Position numbers and translations under genes: made by a program | Source: Sepiola atlantica | Lineage: Eukaryota > Mollusca > Cephalopoda > Sepiida > Sepiolidae | Assembly (NCBI GenBank): GCA_963556195.1 | Contig: OY744525.1 | Span: 63,405,633 to 63,469,632, forward strand | Direction: 5' to 3' | Length of the DNA: 64,000 bases | Part shown: positions 10,186 to 19,901 of the stretch, piece after piece | How positions within the stretch are numbered: position 1 is the stretch's first letter | Layout of the letters: the number at the start of each line of letters is the position of its first letter | Notes under the pieces: model-generated | Databases searched by the model: none | What the model saw: the letters and a program-made list of their open reading frames with translations, nothing else | What the model was told of the DNA's origin: nothing

Positions 10186-10842
10186 TATAGCTCCTAACTG
10201 AGCCGCAATACATATAAAATATATAAGCAACAAAAATCAAACGAACTGAACAGTACATTGGGAGTAGAAATGGGTGATAGGAGGAGCAAAGGGCCATATA
10301 GCTTGGTAGTGGTGGTGGTGGTGGTAGTAGTAAGGGGTTGTGGCTAATGGGCGGGTAGGATGTTTTCTATTTCAAGAAGTCACTAAGCCACTTCTGGGTT
10401 GGTCAGCCAAGTCCAGTCCCTCATTCGTCTTCAATGTCATTGATGTCCCCATTGAGATCCATTGTTTAGTGACATTTAAGCGATACCTTCCCACCGGTTC
10501 CGGAACCTTCTCAGCTTTTCTACCGTTTTAACCTTTTTGTATTTTTTGTTTGTGTTTTTGTATTTATTTACCACCTCATTTGTTCACTTACTTATCTCCT
10601 CCCCTTTTCATCTCACTCCAACCACAAATATTGGAAGGGAGAAAAGAAGTCAGGGGTTGGAGAGAGAGAAAGAGAGAGAGAGAGAGTGGCATCAGATATT
10701 GGAAGGAAAAAGATAAGTAAGGGATGAGAGAGAGAGGGAAGACACTGAACAGTCTTCTTTTTTTTATGGCTAGAAGGTCGATTTTGTAACAAGCTTCAAC
10801 TTATCTCCCTGTTCTTCTTCTTCTGCATCAGTATCATTATCA
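10186..10842. other. Unclassified with simple repeats
   Basis: Contains a (GGT)n tract near 10304-10330 and (GA)n near 10664-10686, each flanked by related purine-rich segments. No gene is recognised. Confidence 0.5.
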
Positions 10843-11180
10843 GGTGGTGGTGATGATGATGATGATTTCTTACCCACGAGGAGTTTTCATATCAGTCATC
10901 ATCAGTGATCGGGGGGGGGGGTCCCTGGAGTCCGAATGACAAAAAGTATCCTCATATTTCTTGTACTCTACGCTTATTTCAATCATTGTTCGAAATCACT
11001 TTGCATTTTCGCGACAGCCGTTTACCATTCAGTTCCCATTGGTAACTGTCATTGTTTTTTTTCAGGAATTTGAGTGACAATAAGCCTCCATTGAATTTCA
11101 GTACTCTCTGTGCCCTTCCAGTGGAGGTCTGGATGGTGTTCTTCCTCCTCGGTTTTTATATCCTCCCAGACACTTAGCAA
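10843..11180 (-). mobile_element. LINE 3' end (family A)
   Basis: On the minus strand it carries the family A 3' region, including GAGAGTACTGAAATTC and GGTAAACGGCTGT, ending next to a GAT/TGG-rich microsatellite (10843-10866). An 11-base G run lies at about 10910-10920. Confidence 0.6.
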
Positions 11181-11463
11181 TTATTGTCTGTGATAACAAC
11201 AGATATTTATGGCACTGCACTTTTTTTTTGTGAGGCATAGGAAAGAGTATCGGATGATGAGATTTTTCTTACATATCTCTCCTGGCAATTTTACTTCCCT
11301 TGGACTTATGTAATCTTCTTTCTATATTTTTTAGTTTATTTATGCAGCATTATTCGATTTCAACTTCCATCTGATTACGTGTGTTGGCTTCTGCGCTTGA
11401 AGATTTTTCTTAAAATTTTAGTAGTTTTTATCAGTGTCAATCCTTCCTTTGATTTAATTTGTT

Positions 11464-11915
11464 TTAGCAGAGCGTTACCACTGTCGACCACAGAAAGAGT
11501 CTATCAGGCGTCTATGTACGCAGTGTGATGATTTATAAAAGCAAAACCTGGCCAATTAGGGTTGAGGAAATGGGTCGCATGGAGAGAAATGATATGATAC
11601 GATATGGAAATTAGTTCTTCGTTCTGACAACCTCAGAAGAAGATTAAATCTGAACAATATGATGAGATGTGTACAGAAGAGTAGACTTCGATGGTGTGGC
11701 CATATTGAAAGAATAGATGAGAGTTGTTGGGTTAGTAGATGTAGAACAGTTGAGGTAACAGGTTTAGTTCGCAGGAAAACATGAGAAGAAGTGATAAACA
11801 TGAACCTGAGGGAAAGACGGATAAATAAAGACCTGACAGAGATAGGTTATGTTGGAAGTCAATTCCTGAAAGCTGCCCAACGCATGTCAGCATATCAAGA
11901 CGTTAAACCGAATAT
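11464..11915 (+). pseudogene. LINE C-terminal fragment (family C)
   Basis: Across several frames the translation gives 'ALPLSTTERVYQASMYAVMI', KTWPIRVEEMGRMERND, RLRWCGHIERID and a final INMNLRERRINKDLTEIGY. This is the cysteine/tryptophan-containing tail that follows the RT in many animal LINEs (pattern R.RW.GH..R). Stops and frameshifts are frequent. The same family is present on the minus strand at 43180-43790. Confidence 0.7.
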
Positions 11916-11924
11916 TATGATGAT

Positions 11925-11925
11925 T

Positions 11926-11975
<50 letters not shown>

Positions 11976-11993
11976 AATGAAAATGATGATGAT
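11925..11993. repeat. (ATG)n repeat at LINE 3' end
   Basis: About 20 ATG units directly follow the family C LINE end. The related copy at 43180 also ends by a short ATG/CAT run, so the repeat probably grew from the element's 3' tail. Confidence 0.85.
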
Positions 11994-11997
11994 GATG

Positions 11998-12370
11998 CTA
12001 TTCCTAGTGCTCCTACAATTATTGGTCTCAGTAGTTTTCATTATTATTATTTTACTCACTTGAAGTTCTCACTCGAGTTATTACCAGTGATCGCTCACTA
12101 GCAGCAACAAGTGGTGTTTCCTTATTGTCTGAGTGAGAGCAAGTCTCCCCAGATTTCCAGCACTCTACGCTTCTTTCATAAAAATCACTTTGCGTTAGCG
12201 CAACAGCCGTTTACCATTGATTTATTGCTGATAACAGCCATTAGTTTTCTCTGCAATCTGAGTCACCATAAGCCTCCTCAAGATTCCAGTACTCTCTATG
12301 CTCTTCCAGTGGAGGTCTGGATGGTGGTCTTCCTCTTTGGTCTTTCCTTTTGTCCCGATACTTCATGAAT
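11998..12370 (-). mobile_element. LINE 3' fragment (family A)
   Basis: The minus strand has CCAATAATTGTAGGAGCACT (the IPIIVGALG region), then GGTAAACGGCTGTTGCGC and GAGTACTGGAATC. It is a rearranged family A 3' end; coding frames are broken. Confidence 0.65.
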
Positions 12371-12944
12371 ATCTTCTGTGGCACGAAACGATATCGGTGC
12401 CACCACTGTTTTTTAAGGAGGGGGGGGGGCAGATTAAGTGACTTTTTTCTTATCTACTATGATAGTTTCAGTTCTCTTGGTCTTGGGTAATGTTCTTTTA
12501 ATGTTTCTAGTTGTGTTTACACATTGTTATTCTATTTCAGTTTATCTGTGATGGGTCGGTATTATTTGATTATGTGATTCGTCTTTCCTATTCGAGGGTT
12601 TTCCTTAACCATTTTCATGTGTACTGTCGTTCAACAACAACAAATAGAAAGTTGTTATAAATTATCATAAATTTTTATTTGACGCATTATATTTGTTTTG
12701 TGTGAGAGTCAGGGACATCGAGGAATACGTTCTGCCTCCATCATTAGTTGTTATTGGCCTTTTTGGAAGTCGGCTCAACTTGAAGGCACATGCTTCAAGA
12801 ACAAGGTAGATTTAGTTCATAGAATGTCTGTAAAAAAATCATGCATGAGAATGTTCATATTTCATCTGTTTACATCAGTGCCGTGCATTGTATGGTGTCA
12901 ATCCTCCCTTTGATTCCAAATTCTCCTAATCCTTTTCCCGGATT
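12371..12944. other. Unclassified sequence
   Basis: A 10-base G run lies at 12420. Open stretches of 60-70 codons have no recognisable motif. It may be part of the surrounding LINE cluster. Confidence 0.3.
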
Positions 12945-13700
12945 TTCATAACTGTTCCTAGTGCTTCTATTATTATTGGTATTACAGTTATGTAATTCAT
13001 GTTCCACATTATCTTCAGTTATCTATTTGCTTAGTTTTTTTCTTCCTTGATCTTAACCCGGTGAACTGTTTGGATGGTGGAATCTACTATTTGGCAGTTT
13101 TTTGTCCTCTTTTTGCTTGCATGAGTTTGATCGTTCTTATTTCCATGTCTCAGAGGATTTTATGTCTTTTATTTACCAATATTGGCTCTGTTTTATGCTT
13201 GTAGCATTTGTCTACATGTCCAACATGAATTCATTTGCATATTTGCTAGTGGACTACCTCCCTAACCCCGTGATGTCTGTTTTTGTATTCCTTTTGGTCT
13301 AGTTTGCTACAATCAATTATGATGTGGTTTATCATTTCATCTCTTTGTCCACAAAGTCTACATTTACTGTTTTCCTTGGTTTTGTCTATTTTGTCTTTTA
13401 TGTAGTTCGTTCTTGCTACATTATTTTGTGCAGCTGTTAACAGCGGTCCAATTTCTCTGTTCAAGTGTCCATATCCATGTGTTTTTGTGTCGTTATTTCT
13501 TGGGTCATTCTGATGTAACTGCTTCTGATGAGGATTATTATCCTGTTGGCTCAATTTCTTTTCAAATCTTACTTTATTAACTTCTAGAATCATTAAAATA
13601 ACATTTGAAATTTGAGGATCATTTAAGAATAATCGCCTGGGACATCCACCATTTCTTTTCTTAAACTTATATATATAATTAAAAGTAAAAAAAAAAACAA
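12945..13700 (-). pseudogene. LINE C-terminal fragment with intact Zn-knuckle (family A)
   Basis: The minus-strand 177-residue frame (13779-13246) shows from about residue 55 LFLNDPQISNVILMILEV, then HLNREIGPLLTAAQNNVA, IDKTKENSKCRLCGQRDE and MINHIIIDCSK. The C..C....H....C arrangement is complete, unlike the copy at 5600. Its first ~50 residues (aromatic-rich) are unlikely to be element-derived. Downstream (to 12945) the frame is lost but the IPI...EAL segment is visible in DNA. Confidence 0.75.
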
Positions 13701-13779
13701 CAACAAATATATAAAATCTAGAAACACTAATCTGTAAACTAGTTTGTATATCATCCTGGGTATTAAATGCGTAGGACAC

Positions 13780-14825
13780 CCAAAATTGTATGCTGTTTTC
13801 GTTTATTCATATAAATAAATTAAGATAATATATCAATTTGTTAAGCAGCATAGCTATATTAACTTTTTCTATCACAAAGTGAACTTTATTTTATACTTGC
13901 ATTTAATTGTGATTTGATTCCATCAATTTAGTAAATTCATCTTGTTGTTGAATAATTTTATAATAACTAGTTTTTCATTGAGACATAGGTAGCATCGGAA
14001 CCTTGTATGTATGTATTATTATATTGGAATTTTATCTTGTATATATCATTGCTTGATATGCTACACTGTGTGCTAGGCATTTATTCTCTAATGGACATGT
14101 ATATATTTTTTTACTGTTGCAGTTCAATTTAATTTTAATATTACTACTGCTATTATTTATACAATTTATTCATTCTGTTGTCCTTTATTTTTATCAAATG
14201 TATCTATAGTGTTATTAGCTGTGGTACTGCTACTCTTATTACCATTGGCTATGATTTTTCAAATTATCAGTACAGCTATAGCTTAGCTTGACATCATTGC
14301 TATTGAAATTTTATGTAGAGGATTGTTAGAGACAAAATTTTAATTAATGAGGGCTAAAATTTATTACATAATCGAGTCTAAAAAGGGGGTTAAACAAATG
14401 ATCCTCGTGTTTGTCTTATTTTTTATGTCATGTTTTCATAGGTATTTATGTTAAAATTTTAATTTTCTTCCTTTATCTCTATCTCCCTCATCCTCTGTCT
14501 TCCTTTCCCTCCCTCTACCCCACAGCACGGATCTGTCTGGGCTGAATTAACAAAAAAAAATTCCCTATTTTCTTGCTCTGTGTTCTCTTTATTTTTAGTG
14601 TTTTTTTCTTGGCATTATCAAATATTTTAAAAGAAATTCAAAATGCCCCATTTTGAATTTCCTTCCCCCTTCTTCTGCTTCCTACCCATTATCTCTCGTA
14701 TCGATGTTTGCGATTGTAAACCTTCAGAAAAATGACATCTTCATTCATTTCTGAACGAAATAGTAAAATCTCAACACATGAGTTAATTTGATTGTATTGT
14801 TTTTATTCACCTATCTCTCTCTCTC
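13780..14825. other. AT-rich, nothing recognised
   Basis: A kilobase of AT-rich sequence without ORFs, tandem repeats or known element ends. Confidence 0.5.

Positions 14826-14881
<56 letters not shown>
14826..14881. repeat. (AT)n microsatellite
   Basis: 28 AT units abutting the 5' side of a truncated HHR-SINE. Confidence 0.95.
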
Positions 14882-14882
<1 letters not shown>

Positions 14883-14995
14883 TATAGACATCAATAAGGT
14901 TCGATCTCTGTCTCAGTTAGCCATGCTGATGACCGCTGTGAGCCAGAAACACGTGTCCATGGATTACTTTATGTACGTATAAAATTAATAAAAAA
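14882..14995 (+). mobile_element. 5'-truncated HHR-SINE, ribozyme core intact
   Basis: It begins inside the tRNA-like head (AAGGTTCGATCTCTGTC, B-box-like). The hammerhead at 14919-14963 has stem I CCATG/CATGG and core CTGATGA. Stem II is CGCT/AGCC with one C:C mismatch. GAAA is followed by ACA-CG-TGT as stem III and C17 before CATGG. The 3' end is TTTATGTACGTATAAAAT. It is the sister of the full copy at 15190. Confidence 0.75.
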
Positions 14996-15189
14996 TATAT
15001 ATTAACGGAAAAAATACGTCTTATGAAGTTAAGGGCGACTAATAATGCAATTTTCTGCATCTTAATCACTTAGACAGTGAGACAATCGAAATAGTAGTAA
15101 GCAAAATAACAACGAACGCTACAGTAACCAATAAAAATAATTCCATAAAAATACATTAAATATTTAGGTGATAAAAATCGTACATATTT

Positions 15190-15337
15190 CTAGACAGAAC
15201 GGCTTGGTCCAGTGGCAGAACGCTGGACTATAAACATCAATATCGAAGGTTCGATCTCCGTGTAAGTAAGCCATGCTGATGACGGCTGTGAGCCAAAAAC
15301 ACGTGTCCATGGATTACTTTTATGTACGTATAAAATA

Positions 15338-15345
<8 letters not shown>
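15190..15345 (+). mobile_element. tRNA-headed SINE with hammerhead body, complete
   Basis: The head has GGCTTGGTCCAGTGGCAGAA (A-box TGGTCCAGTGG) and AAGGTTCGATCTCC (B-box). The hammerhead follows directly at 15269-15313: CCATG, CTGATGA, stem II GGCT-GTG-AGCC (4 bp), ACACGTGTC, CATGG. The canonical GAAA here reads AAAA (G12 to A), so this copy should not self-cleave. It ends in ACGTATAAAATAAATA and an (AT)n tail at 15344. The head probably supplies a Pol III promoter. Confidence 0.8.

Positions 15346-15371
<26 letters not shown>
15344..15371. repeat. (AT)n tail of HHR-SINE
   Basis: AT units contiguous with the SINE 3' end; two more tracts lie at 15444-15493 and 15690-15727. Confidence 0.9.
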
Positions 15372-15375
<4 letters not shown>

Positions 15376-15441
15376 CGATTTTCTCCTGACAAGATGATAG
15401 TCGAAAGGGCCTTTGAGAGATTTCCACGCATCCTTTTTAAA

Positions 15442-15495
<54 letters not shown>

Positions 15496-15685
15496 CAAAG
15501 TTTATTTATATTCCAAAAGCTACGATTTTTTTACTTTTCTTACAATACATGGCTTTTTGAATATATTAATGAACTTTGCTTACTTATATATGCTCAGTTG
15601 TAACTGGTTGACATTCATCGAGCTTAAAATGGAAGGGGTTGGTAAACATAAAGTATTGAAATTATATGCTAAAAATATTTTCACA

Positions 15686-15723
<38 letters not shown>

Positions 15724-15796
15724 TATGAAAATCATGGAAATAATATTCCAACGTGATGGAAAATGAAAAAGGAAAACAAAATTATTTATATATTCA

Positions 15797-15838
15797 TCAA
15801 CGTTTCGTCTGTATTTCAAGACTTTCTCAAGATGACTG
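15797..15838 (-). ncRNA. Hammerhead relic (PLE type)
   Basis: On the minus strand TCATC, TTGAGAA (degraded CTGANGA), stem II AGTCT/AGAC, GAAACGTT and GATGA. The two flanks pair as stem I. The core is damaged. Confidence 0.35.
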
Positions 15839-16069
15839 ATTTGAGGAAAAACATACAAGTACAATAGTTAAAAAATATGTGGTGTGTTTGTAACGTTAAA
15901 ATATTTTCTCAAACAAAACATAGTCGTTAGAATTTAAAAAATGTGGTGCGATTATGACGTAAAAAGAATCTACACATAAAATATATAAACATATACACAT
16001 ACCTAAATTTATAAATATATATATATATGTATGTATATATAGTATAAATTTGTAGTTATACAAAAATTA

Positions 16070-16222
16070 TTGGTTACATATGTGCATACATGTTTCGATT
16101 GTACTCTTCATAGAGAGTCAACCTCTTCAGACCAAAACGAAGAATTCCTCGTTTTGGTTTGAAAGGATTGACTCTCTATGAAGAGTACAATCGAAACGTG
16201 TATGCACATATGTAACCAATAA
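16070..16222. repeat. Head-to-head ribozyme palindrome
   Basis: Two ~70-bp arms (16070-16139 and 16150-16222) are near-perfect inverted copies around a short centre with GAATTC. The left arm, read on the minus strand, is a full hammerhead candidate. Stem I is TTGGT/ACCAA and the core is CTGAAGA. Stem II is GGTTG/CAATC, one bulged A, then ACTCT/AGAGT. GAAA follows, with ACAT/ATGT starting stem III and A17. The right arm keeps stem II and GAAAC but has TTGAAAG in the core. The pair can form a long cruciform or RNA hairpin. Confidence 0.75.
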
Positions 16223-16244
16223 TGTTTGTATGAATAGAAAATAC

Positions 16245-16360
16245 AACTAAAAAACAGCTCTACTTGTTATTGAGCACTTTTTTATAAACACTGGAATTTC
16301 AATGGATTAACATCTACAGAAACTAATATAATACATGTACTATATATTGCTCGTGTTACC
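16245..16360 (+). repeat. Dispersed repeat, copy 1 of 2
   Basis: Shares CTAAAAAACAGCTCTACTTG, TTATTGAGCAC, 'tttataaacactgg' and a later CTCGTGTTACC with 22778-22910. It lies just downstream of the ribozyme palindrome, so it may belong to the same retroelement. Confidence 0.75.
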
Positions 16361-16366
16361 TTAAAA

Positions 16367-16573
16367 TTGGTAGATTTTATGCCCCCAATTTCTGACCTAA
16401 TAATAAGAATGATTAAACAAGGTGGTGATCAGAATAAAATATTTAGACAATTAAATAAAGCAATTACTCGCCATCCTGATGCTTTTAAGTCTTATCAAAT
16501 TAATCAAAATAAATTGATAGAGCAAAGCCGAAGCTATCTAAATATAAATAAAAATAATGTAGAATATGTATAA
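16367..16573 (+). pseudogene. Unrecognised ORF remnant, probably transposon-derived
   Basis: The 68-codon frame reads PPISDLIIRMIKQGGDQNKI, FRQLNKAITRHPDAFKSY, QINQNKLIEQ. The composition is protein-like (amphipathic helices, no low complexity), unlike chance ORFs nearby. I do not recognise the family. The context (ribozyme termini immediately upstream, repeat shared with 22778) suggests a Penelope-like or related retroelement ORF end. Confidence 0.35.
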
Positions 16574-16654
16574 TCGTATATATATAACACATATACTAAT
16601 TATATAAAAATCAGTTACGTATAATAGACAGTAGAAAGGGATGAAGAAGGAAAG

Positions 16655-16900
16655 AAATGTTGAAAAAGTTAAAAAAAGAAGAAGAAAGAGAAAAAATCGA
16701 CAGTTAGCTTATAACGCCGATTGGAAACGCTGTGAGTTTAAAAAAAGAAGAAGAAGAAGAAGAAGAAGAAGAAGAAGAAAGAGAGAAAGGATGGACAGTT
16801 GGCTTATGAACGCCAGTTGGAGGCGCTGTGAGTTTTAAAAAAAGAAGAAAGAGAAAAAATCGGCAGTTAAGCTTATGAACGCTGTGAGTTGGGTTGGAGG
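16655..16900. repeat. Three-copy purine-rich minisatellite
   Basis: Three tandem units of ~55-95 bp, each an AAG-rich stretch followed by a variant of CAGTT...TTATAACGCC...CGCTGTGAGTT. Length varies with the number of AAG triplets. Confidence 0.8.
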
Positions 16901-17530
16901 ATTAGTATTTATTTGAAATTGATGACAAGGAATTGAACAACAAAGGAGGAGGAGGGGGAGAAAAAAGGACTAAAAGTATATATATGTATATATATATAAT
17001 TAAAAAAATGTTGTTTTTTTTAATATTTGGATATATTGATATTTTTTATATTTTTAATATAAAACTAAAACTAAAAATACATTAATCACCTAAAAAGTAG
17101 TGTAATGGATTCGTCTACACACTTTAAAATGCAGCAACATTTTTGTAAGTAACGGATAAATTTTATTAGACAGATGAACAACACAGGTAAGGAGGATTTT
17201 TTTTTTTAATAACTAATATAAGTTAGCAAAACATTTATACAGAACAAAACTTAGGTTTAGTATACGGAACGTTTATGTTTTTGTCTTTTAAGGGAAGTGG
17301 GGTCTGATCAACTCTGCTGGGCAGCCATAAAATTAAATACTGTCTTTTTTAAAATTCCCGAAACATTTTTTCATGGTAAACAACTGATGATCCCTTAAAT
17401 AATGTTAGAAGCAAACTAATATAATAACTGTAAAAGTTAAATTGACTTACATTAGTGATTTTCCACTGAACGACTTATTCCTTAAGGTTTTTTAATTTAT
17501 TTTTTATAGTTTTAATGGTTGAGAAACTTC
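16901..17530. other. AT-rich, nothing recognised
   Basis: No ORF or repeat family identified. Confidence 0.5.
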
Positions 17531-17534
17531 CAAG

Positions 17535-17535
<1 letters not shown>

Positions 17536-17595
<60 letters not shown>
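17536..17595. repeat. (AT)n microsatellite
   Basis: AT dinucleotides with one AC interruption near 17548 and a TGTGTG end. Confidence 0.9.
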
Positions 17596-17602
<7 letters not shown>

Positions 17603-17604
17603 AT

Positions 17605-17830
17605 AATTACTATTTCATGACATGTTATATTATAATTATAAAATAATATAATTTATTAGATATATATTTTTTCAATATTTACTTTAATAATGATCAATAC
17701 GTGAGTAAAGCTTAGAGCTTAGTAATATTATGAAAATATACATATGGCAAGCAAGCTACATAGAAACCTACGATATGATTCATTCTTGGTGGAAATTATC
17801 AGGCTAATTGCCTTATGATTTTTCTAGGAA
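17605..17830 (+). repeat. Dispersed repeat related to 38780-38990
   Basis: Shares 'caatatttactttaa', ATACGTGAGTAAAGCTTAG and GGCAAGCAAGCTACA with 38780-38990 (plus) and, inverted, with about 39725-39800. Identity is moderate. Confidence 0.55.
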
Positions 17831-17917
17831 TGAAACGTAAAACTTTCTGTGTAGTTTATTTTCCACAAGTATATATTTTTTACTAATGTATATATATATA
17901 TATATCAGTATTAATTT

Positions 17918-18345
17918 TAAATAAATAATATTAAATGATTTTTTACCTACATACGCCAGCGTTTCAAGCTTTCACTCTCATCAGTGTAGGTAATGATAAT
18001 CTCAGACGGTCGTAAGGTTCGAATCCGGTTACAAAATCACCCTAAACTCAGCAAACAATCGTCATAACCAAATGACCACAAGACATTACCACGTCAAGAA
18101 AGGGAATTAAAGTTCTATTTATGCGAAGAAGGCACATAGAGAAATACTGTCTGGAGAATGTTCAACGAACGCTGTCGAAACATGCCATATAGCTACGTGA
18201 CAGTCTATTTTTAGCTTCCCTGAACAGGGCTCAACTTCAATGTCTGAAATGGGCTTATAACAATAGTAATTTCAAGTAAATAATATTAAATTATTTTTTA
18301 CCTACATACACCAGCGTTTCAAGCTTTCGCTCTCATCAGTGTAGG
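17918..18345 (-). mobile_element. Retrozyme-like element with two direct hammerheads
   Basis: Two 45-nt hammerheads on the minus strand, at 17946-17990 and 18301-18345, are exactly 355 bp apart. Each has stem I CCTACA/TGTAGG, core CTGATGA and GAAA. Stem II is GAGT-GAAA-GCTT in one and GAGC-GAAA-GCTT in the other. Stem III is ACGC-TG-GCGT or ACGC-TG-GTGT, then A17. All core positions are canonical. An AT-rich ~25-bp flank 3' of each ribozyme is also repeated, giving ~70-bp direct terminal repeats. The predicted cleavage points (17951/17952 and 18306/18307) would release a 355-nt RNA. The interior holds, on the opposite strand (17993-18031), AATCTCAGACGGTCGTAAGG and TTCGAATCC, which resembles the anticodon-to-T-arm half of tRNA-Lys. 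The ribozyme RNA could therefore pair with such a tRNA. This matches known animal retrozymes, small non-autonomous circular-RNA elements. Confidence 0.8.
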
Positions 18346-18800
18346 GAACAGCGAATCAACTTAGCCAAAATGTTCTGTATCTCACATCGACTGATCCACA
18401 TTCTTCAGTATGGTGAACGCGTGTGTGTAATAATTTGCTAAATTTCACGAAGCTGGCATGGTGAGATGCTACACGAAAAAATAAAAATATATTCTAGTCT
18501 TCTAATGCGATCGTGAGGTGAAAAAACACAGTGTTGAATGGCGTGAAGTTGCCGGGAGGGACTGCAACACATCTGTGGAAATGTAAGGAAGGGTGATAAT
18601 AGGTAAGTATAAAGTAAGTAAACCAGCTGTCTCAGGTGTGCACTAAAAAAGTAATTAGTTGATGACCAGGAAGAATTGGAACACTATCAAGGATGGGAGG
18701 GGGGGGGGCGGAGAAAAGGAAAAGGACAAATTTCTGCTAGAAAATTGGAAAATGATAAAAAATAAAAGAAAGAAAGATGAAAATACTGACTAAGAAATTT
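18346..18800. other. Unclassified sequence
   Basis: Contains a G-run at about 18700-18710 followed by purine-rich sequence. Nothing is recognised. Confidence 0.4.
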
Positions 18801-18900
18801 GTATGTGAATAGTAACAAACATGCTGCTCGATTTTGATACGTTTGCTTCGTCTAGCCACACTGATGAGTCGTAAAATGATGAAACAGCTGTCCGTTGATG

Positions 18901-18901
<1 letters not shown>
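18801..18901 (+). mobile_element. HHR-SINE copy with eroded stem I
   Basis: The hammerhead at 18848-18893 has CTGATGA, a weak stem II (GTCG/TGAT, two wobbles), GAAAC and a stem III ACA-GC-TGT with C17. The flanks TAGCCACA and CGTTGATG no longer pair. The core is intact but helix I is lost. An (AT)n tract follows immediately. Confidence 0.6.

Positions 18902-18945
<44 letters not shown>
18902..18945. repeat. (AT)n tail of HHR-SINE
   Basis: Contiguous with the SINE 3' end. Confidence 0.9.
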
Positions 18946-18946
<1 letters not shown>

Positions 18947-19207
18947 CGATTGTTTATATTCAAATAACCAAAAAATTCAGTCTTTAATTAAATCATTTAT
19001 TTTTATTTTTATTTTTATTTTTTCCATGGCAAAATTACTGATGGTCTTACAATTGTTTCTAAACGAGTAAAATGGAGCCATTAAACGCATTTACTCGTTG
19101 TTCCTCAGAGACTGAAATAAAAGGCATATATAAAGTGTCACATCAAGCACAGAGTTCGTGGAGGAAAGTAAAAGACAACCAAACAACAGAAAGCATGTAA
19201 TACTCAT

Positions 19208-19522
19208 ATATATTCAACCAGGGGTTTTTACCCCGCCTAATGAACCTGTATCGTCCGGGCTTTTGGGTCTGGATTTACGCCGGTCTATTGGGGGTTGTCT
19301 GGTCCTGTGCAGTTCTAGGAGGTGCACCCTCCCAGGCTTTGCCTCTCCTCTTTGGGGAGGAGTAAGTTTATTGCTTACTGTCTGAGGCGCCCCTACCGGG
19401 GAATACCGACGGGGCTGCCCAGGCAATTTTTAAATGGCCAGAGTGCTCACCTCTCGAGCGCTGGCTTATCTAATCCCACTTTCCCGACCTTGTGTCACAT
19501 CTTACCTTGTGAGAGGTAGATA
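19208..19522 (+). mobile_element. SINE body of the U2-headed family, 5'-truncated
   Basis: Colinear with the minus strand of 1-300. Shared blocks include GGATTTACGCCGGTCTAT, CTCCCAGGCTTTGCCTC, AGTAAGTTTATTGCTTACTG and GCCAGAGTGCTCACC. The U2-like head is missing. Both strands are open for 60-75 codons, but this is a repeat, not a gene. Confidence 0.8.
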
Positions 19523-19524
19523 AA

Positions 19525-19529
<5 letters not shown>

Positions 19530-19561
<32 letters not shown>
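19530..19561. repeat. (AT)n microsatellite
   Basis: 16 AT units following the SINE tail. Confidence 0.9.
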
Positions 19562-19563
<2 letters not shown>

Positions 19564-19723
19564 ACTCCCCAATGGGTGGCGCACTCTGGTAAAGGAAATG
19601 ATTGTTTCTACTTTGCATAATGCTATATTCTTCCATAAAAATAATTGAGTTCTCTAGGTTACCAGTATCGTAAATGTGTAAACAAATAAATTAACATAAT
19701 TTAAGCGATATAAGTTCTTCTAT

Positions 19724-19846
19724 TGTTGTAGTCGGTTAGCTCTGATGGTAATACATCCGACATCATTTATCACGGTTGGAAGTGTCTTGCGTCCAGACAT
19801 TGCAATTTTGTAGGGATGGCCTTCTATTGTAAAGAAGTGGCCATCA

Positions 19847-19850
<4 letters not shown>
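19724..19850 (+). mobile_element. tRNA-headed SINE fragment
   Basis: TTAGCTCTGATGGTAATACA fits an A-box (TAGCTCTGATGG). CACGGTTGGAAGTGTC sits where a degraded B-box is expected about 35 bp later. An (AT)n tail starts at 19850. Confidence 0.5.

Positions 19851-19898
<48 letters not shown>
19850..19898. repeat. (AT)n tail
   Basis: Pure AT dinucleotides. Confidence 0.95.

Positions 19899-19901
<3 letters not shown>

Noticed and set aside
9224..10197. Phenylalanine/leucine/serine-rich open frames as membrane proteins
   Set aside because: They occur in every forward frame of a TTC-rich low-complexity tract.
17988..18035. A functional tRNA-Lys gene
   Set aside because: Only the anticodon-to-T-arm half is recognisable; no acceptor stem or D-arm pairs. 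Better explained as the tRNA-like part of the retroelement.
18346..18480. A third direct ribozyme copy downstream of the retrozyme
   Set aside because: Searched for CTGANGA/GAAA with paired flanks on both strands and found none; the unit is a single dimer.
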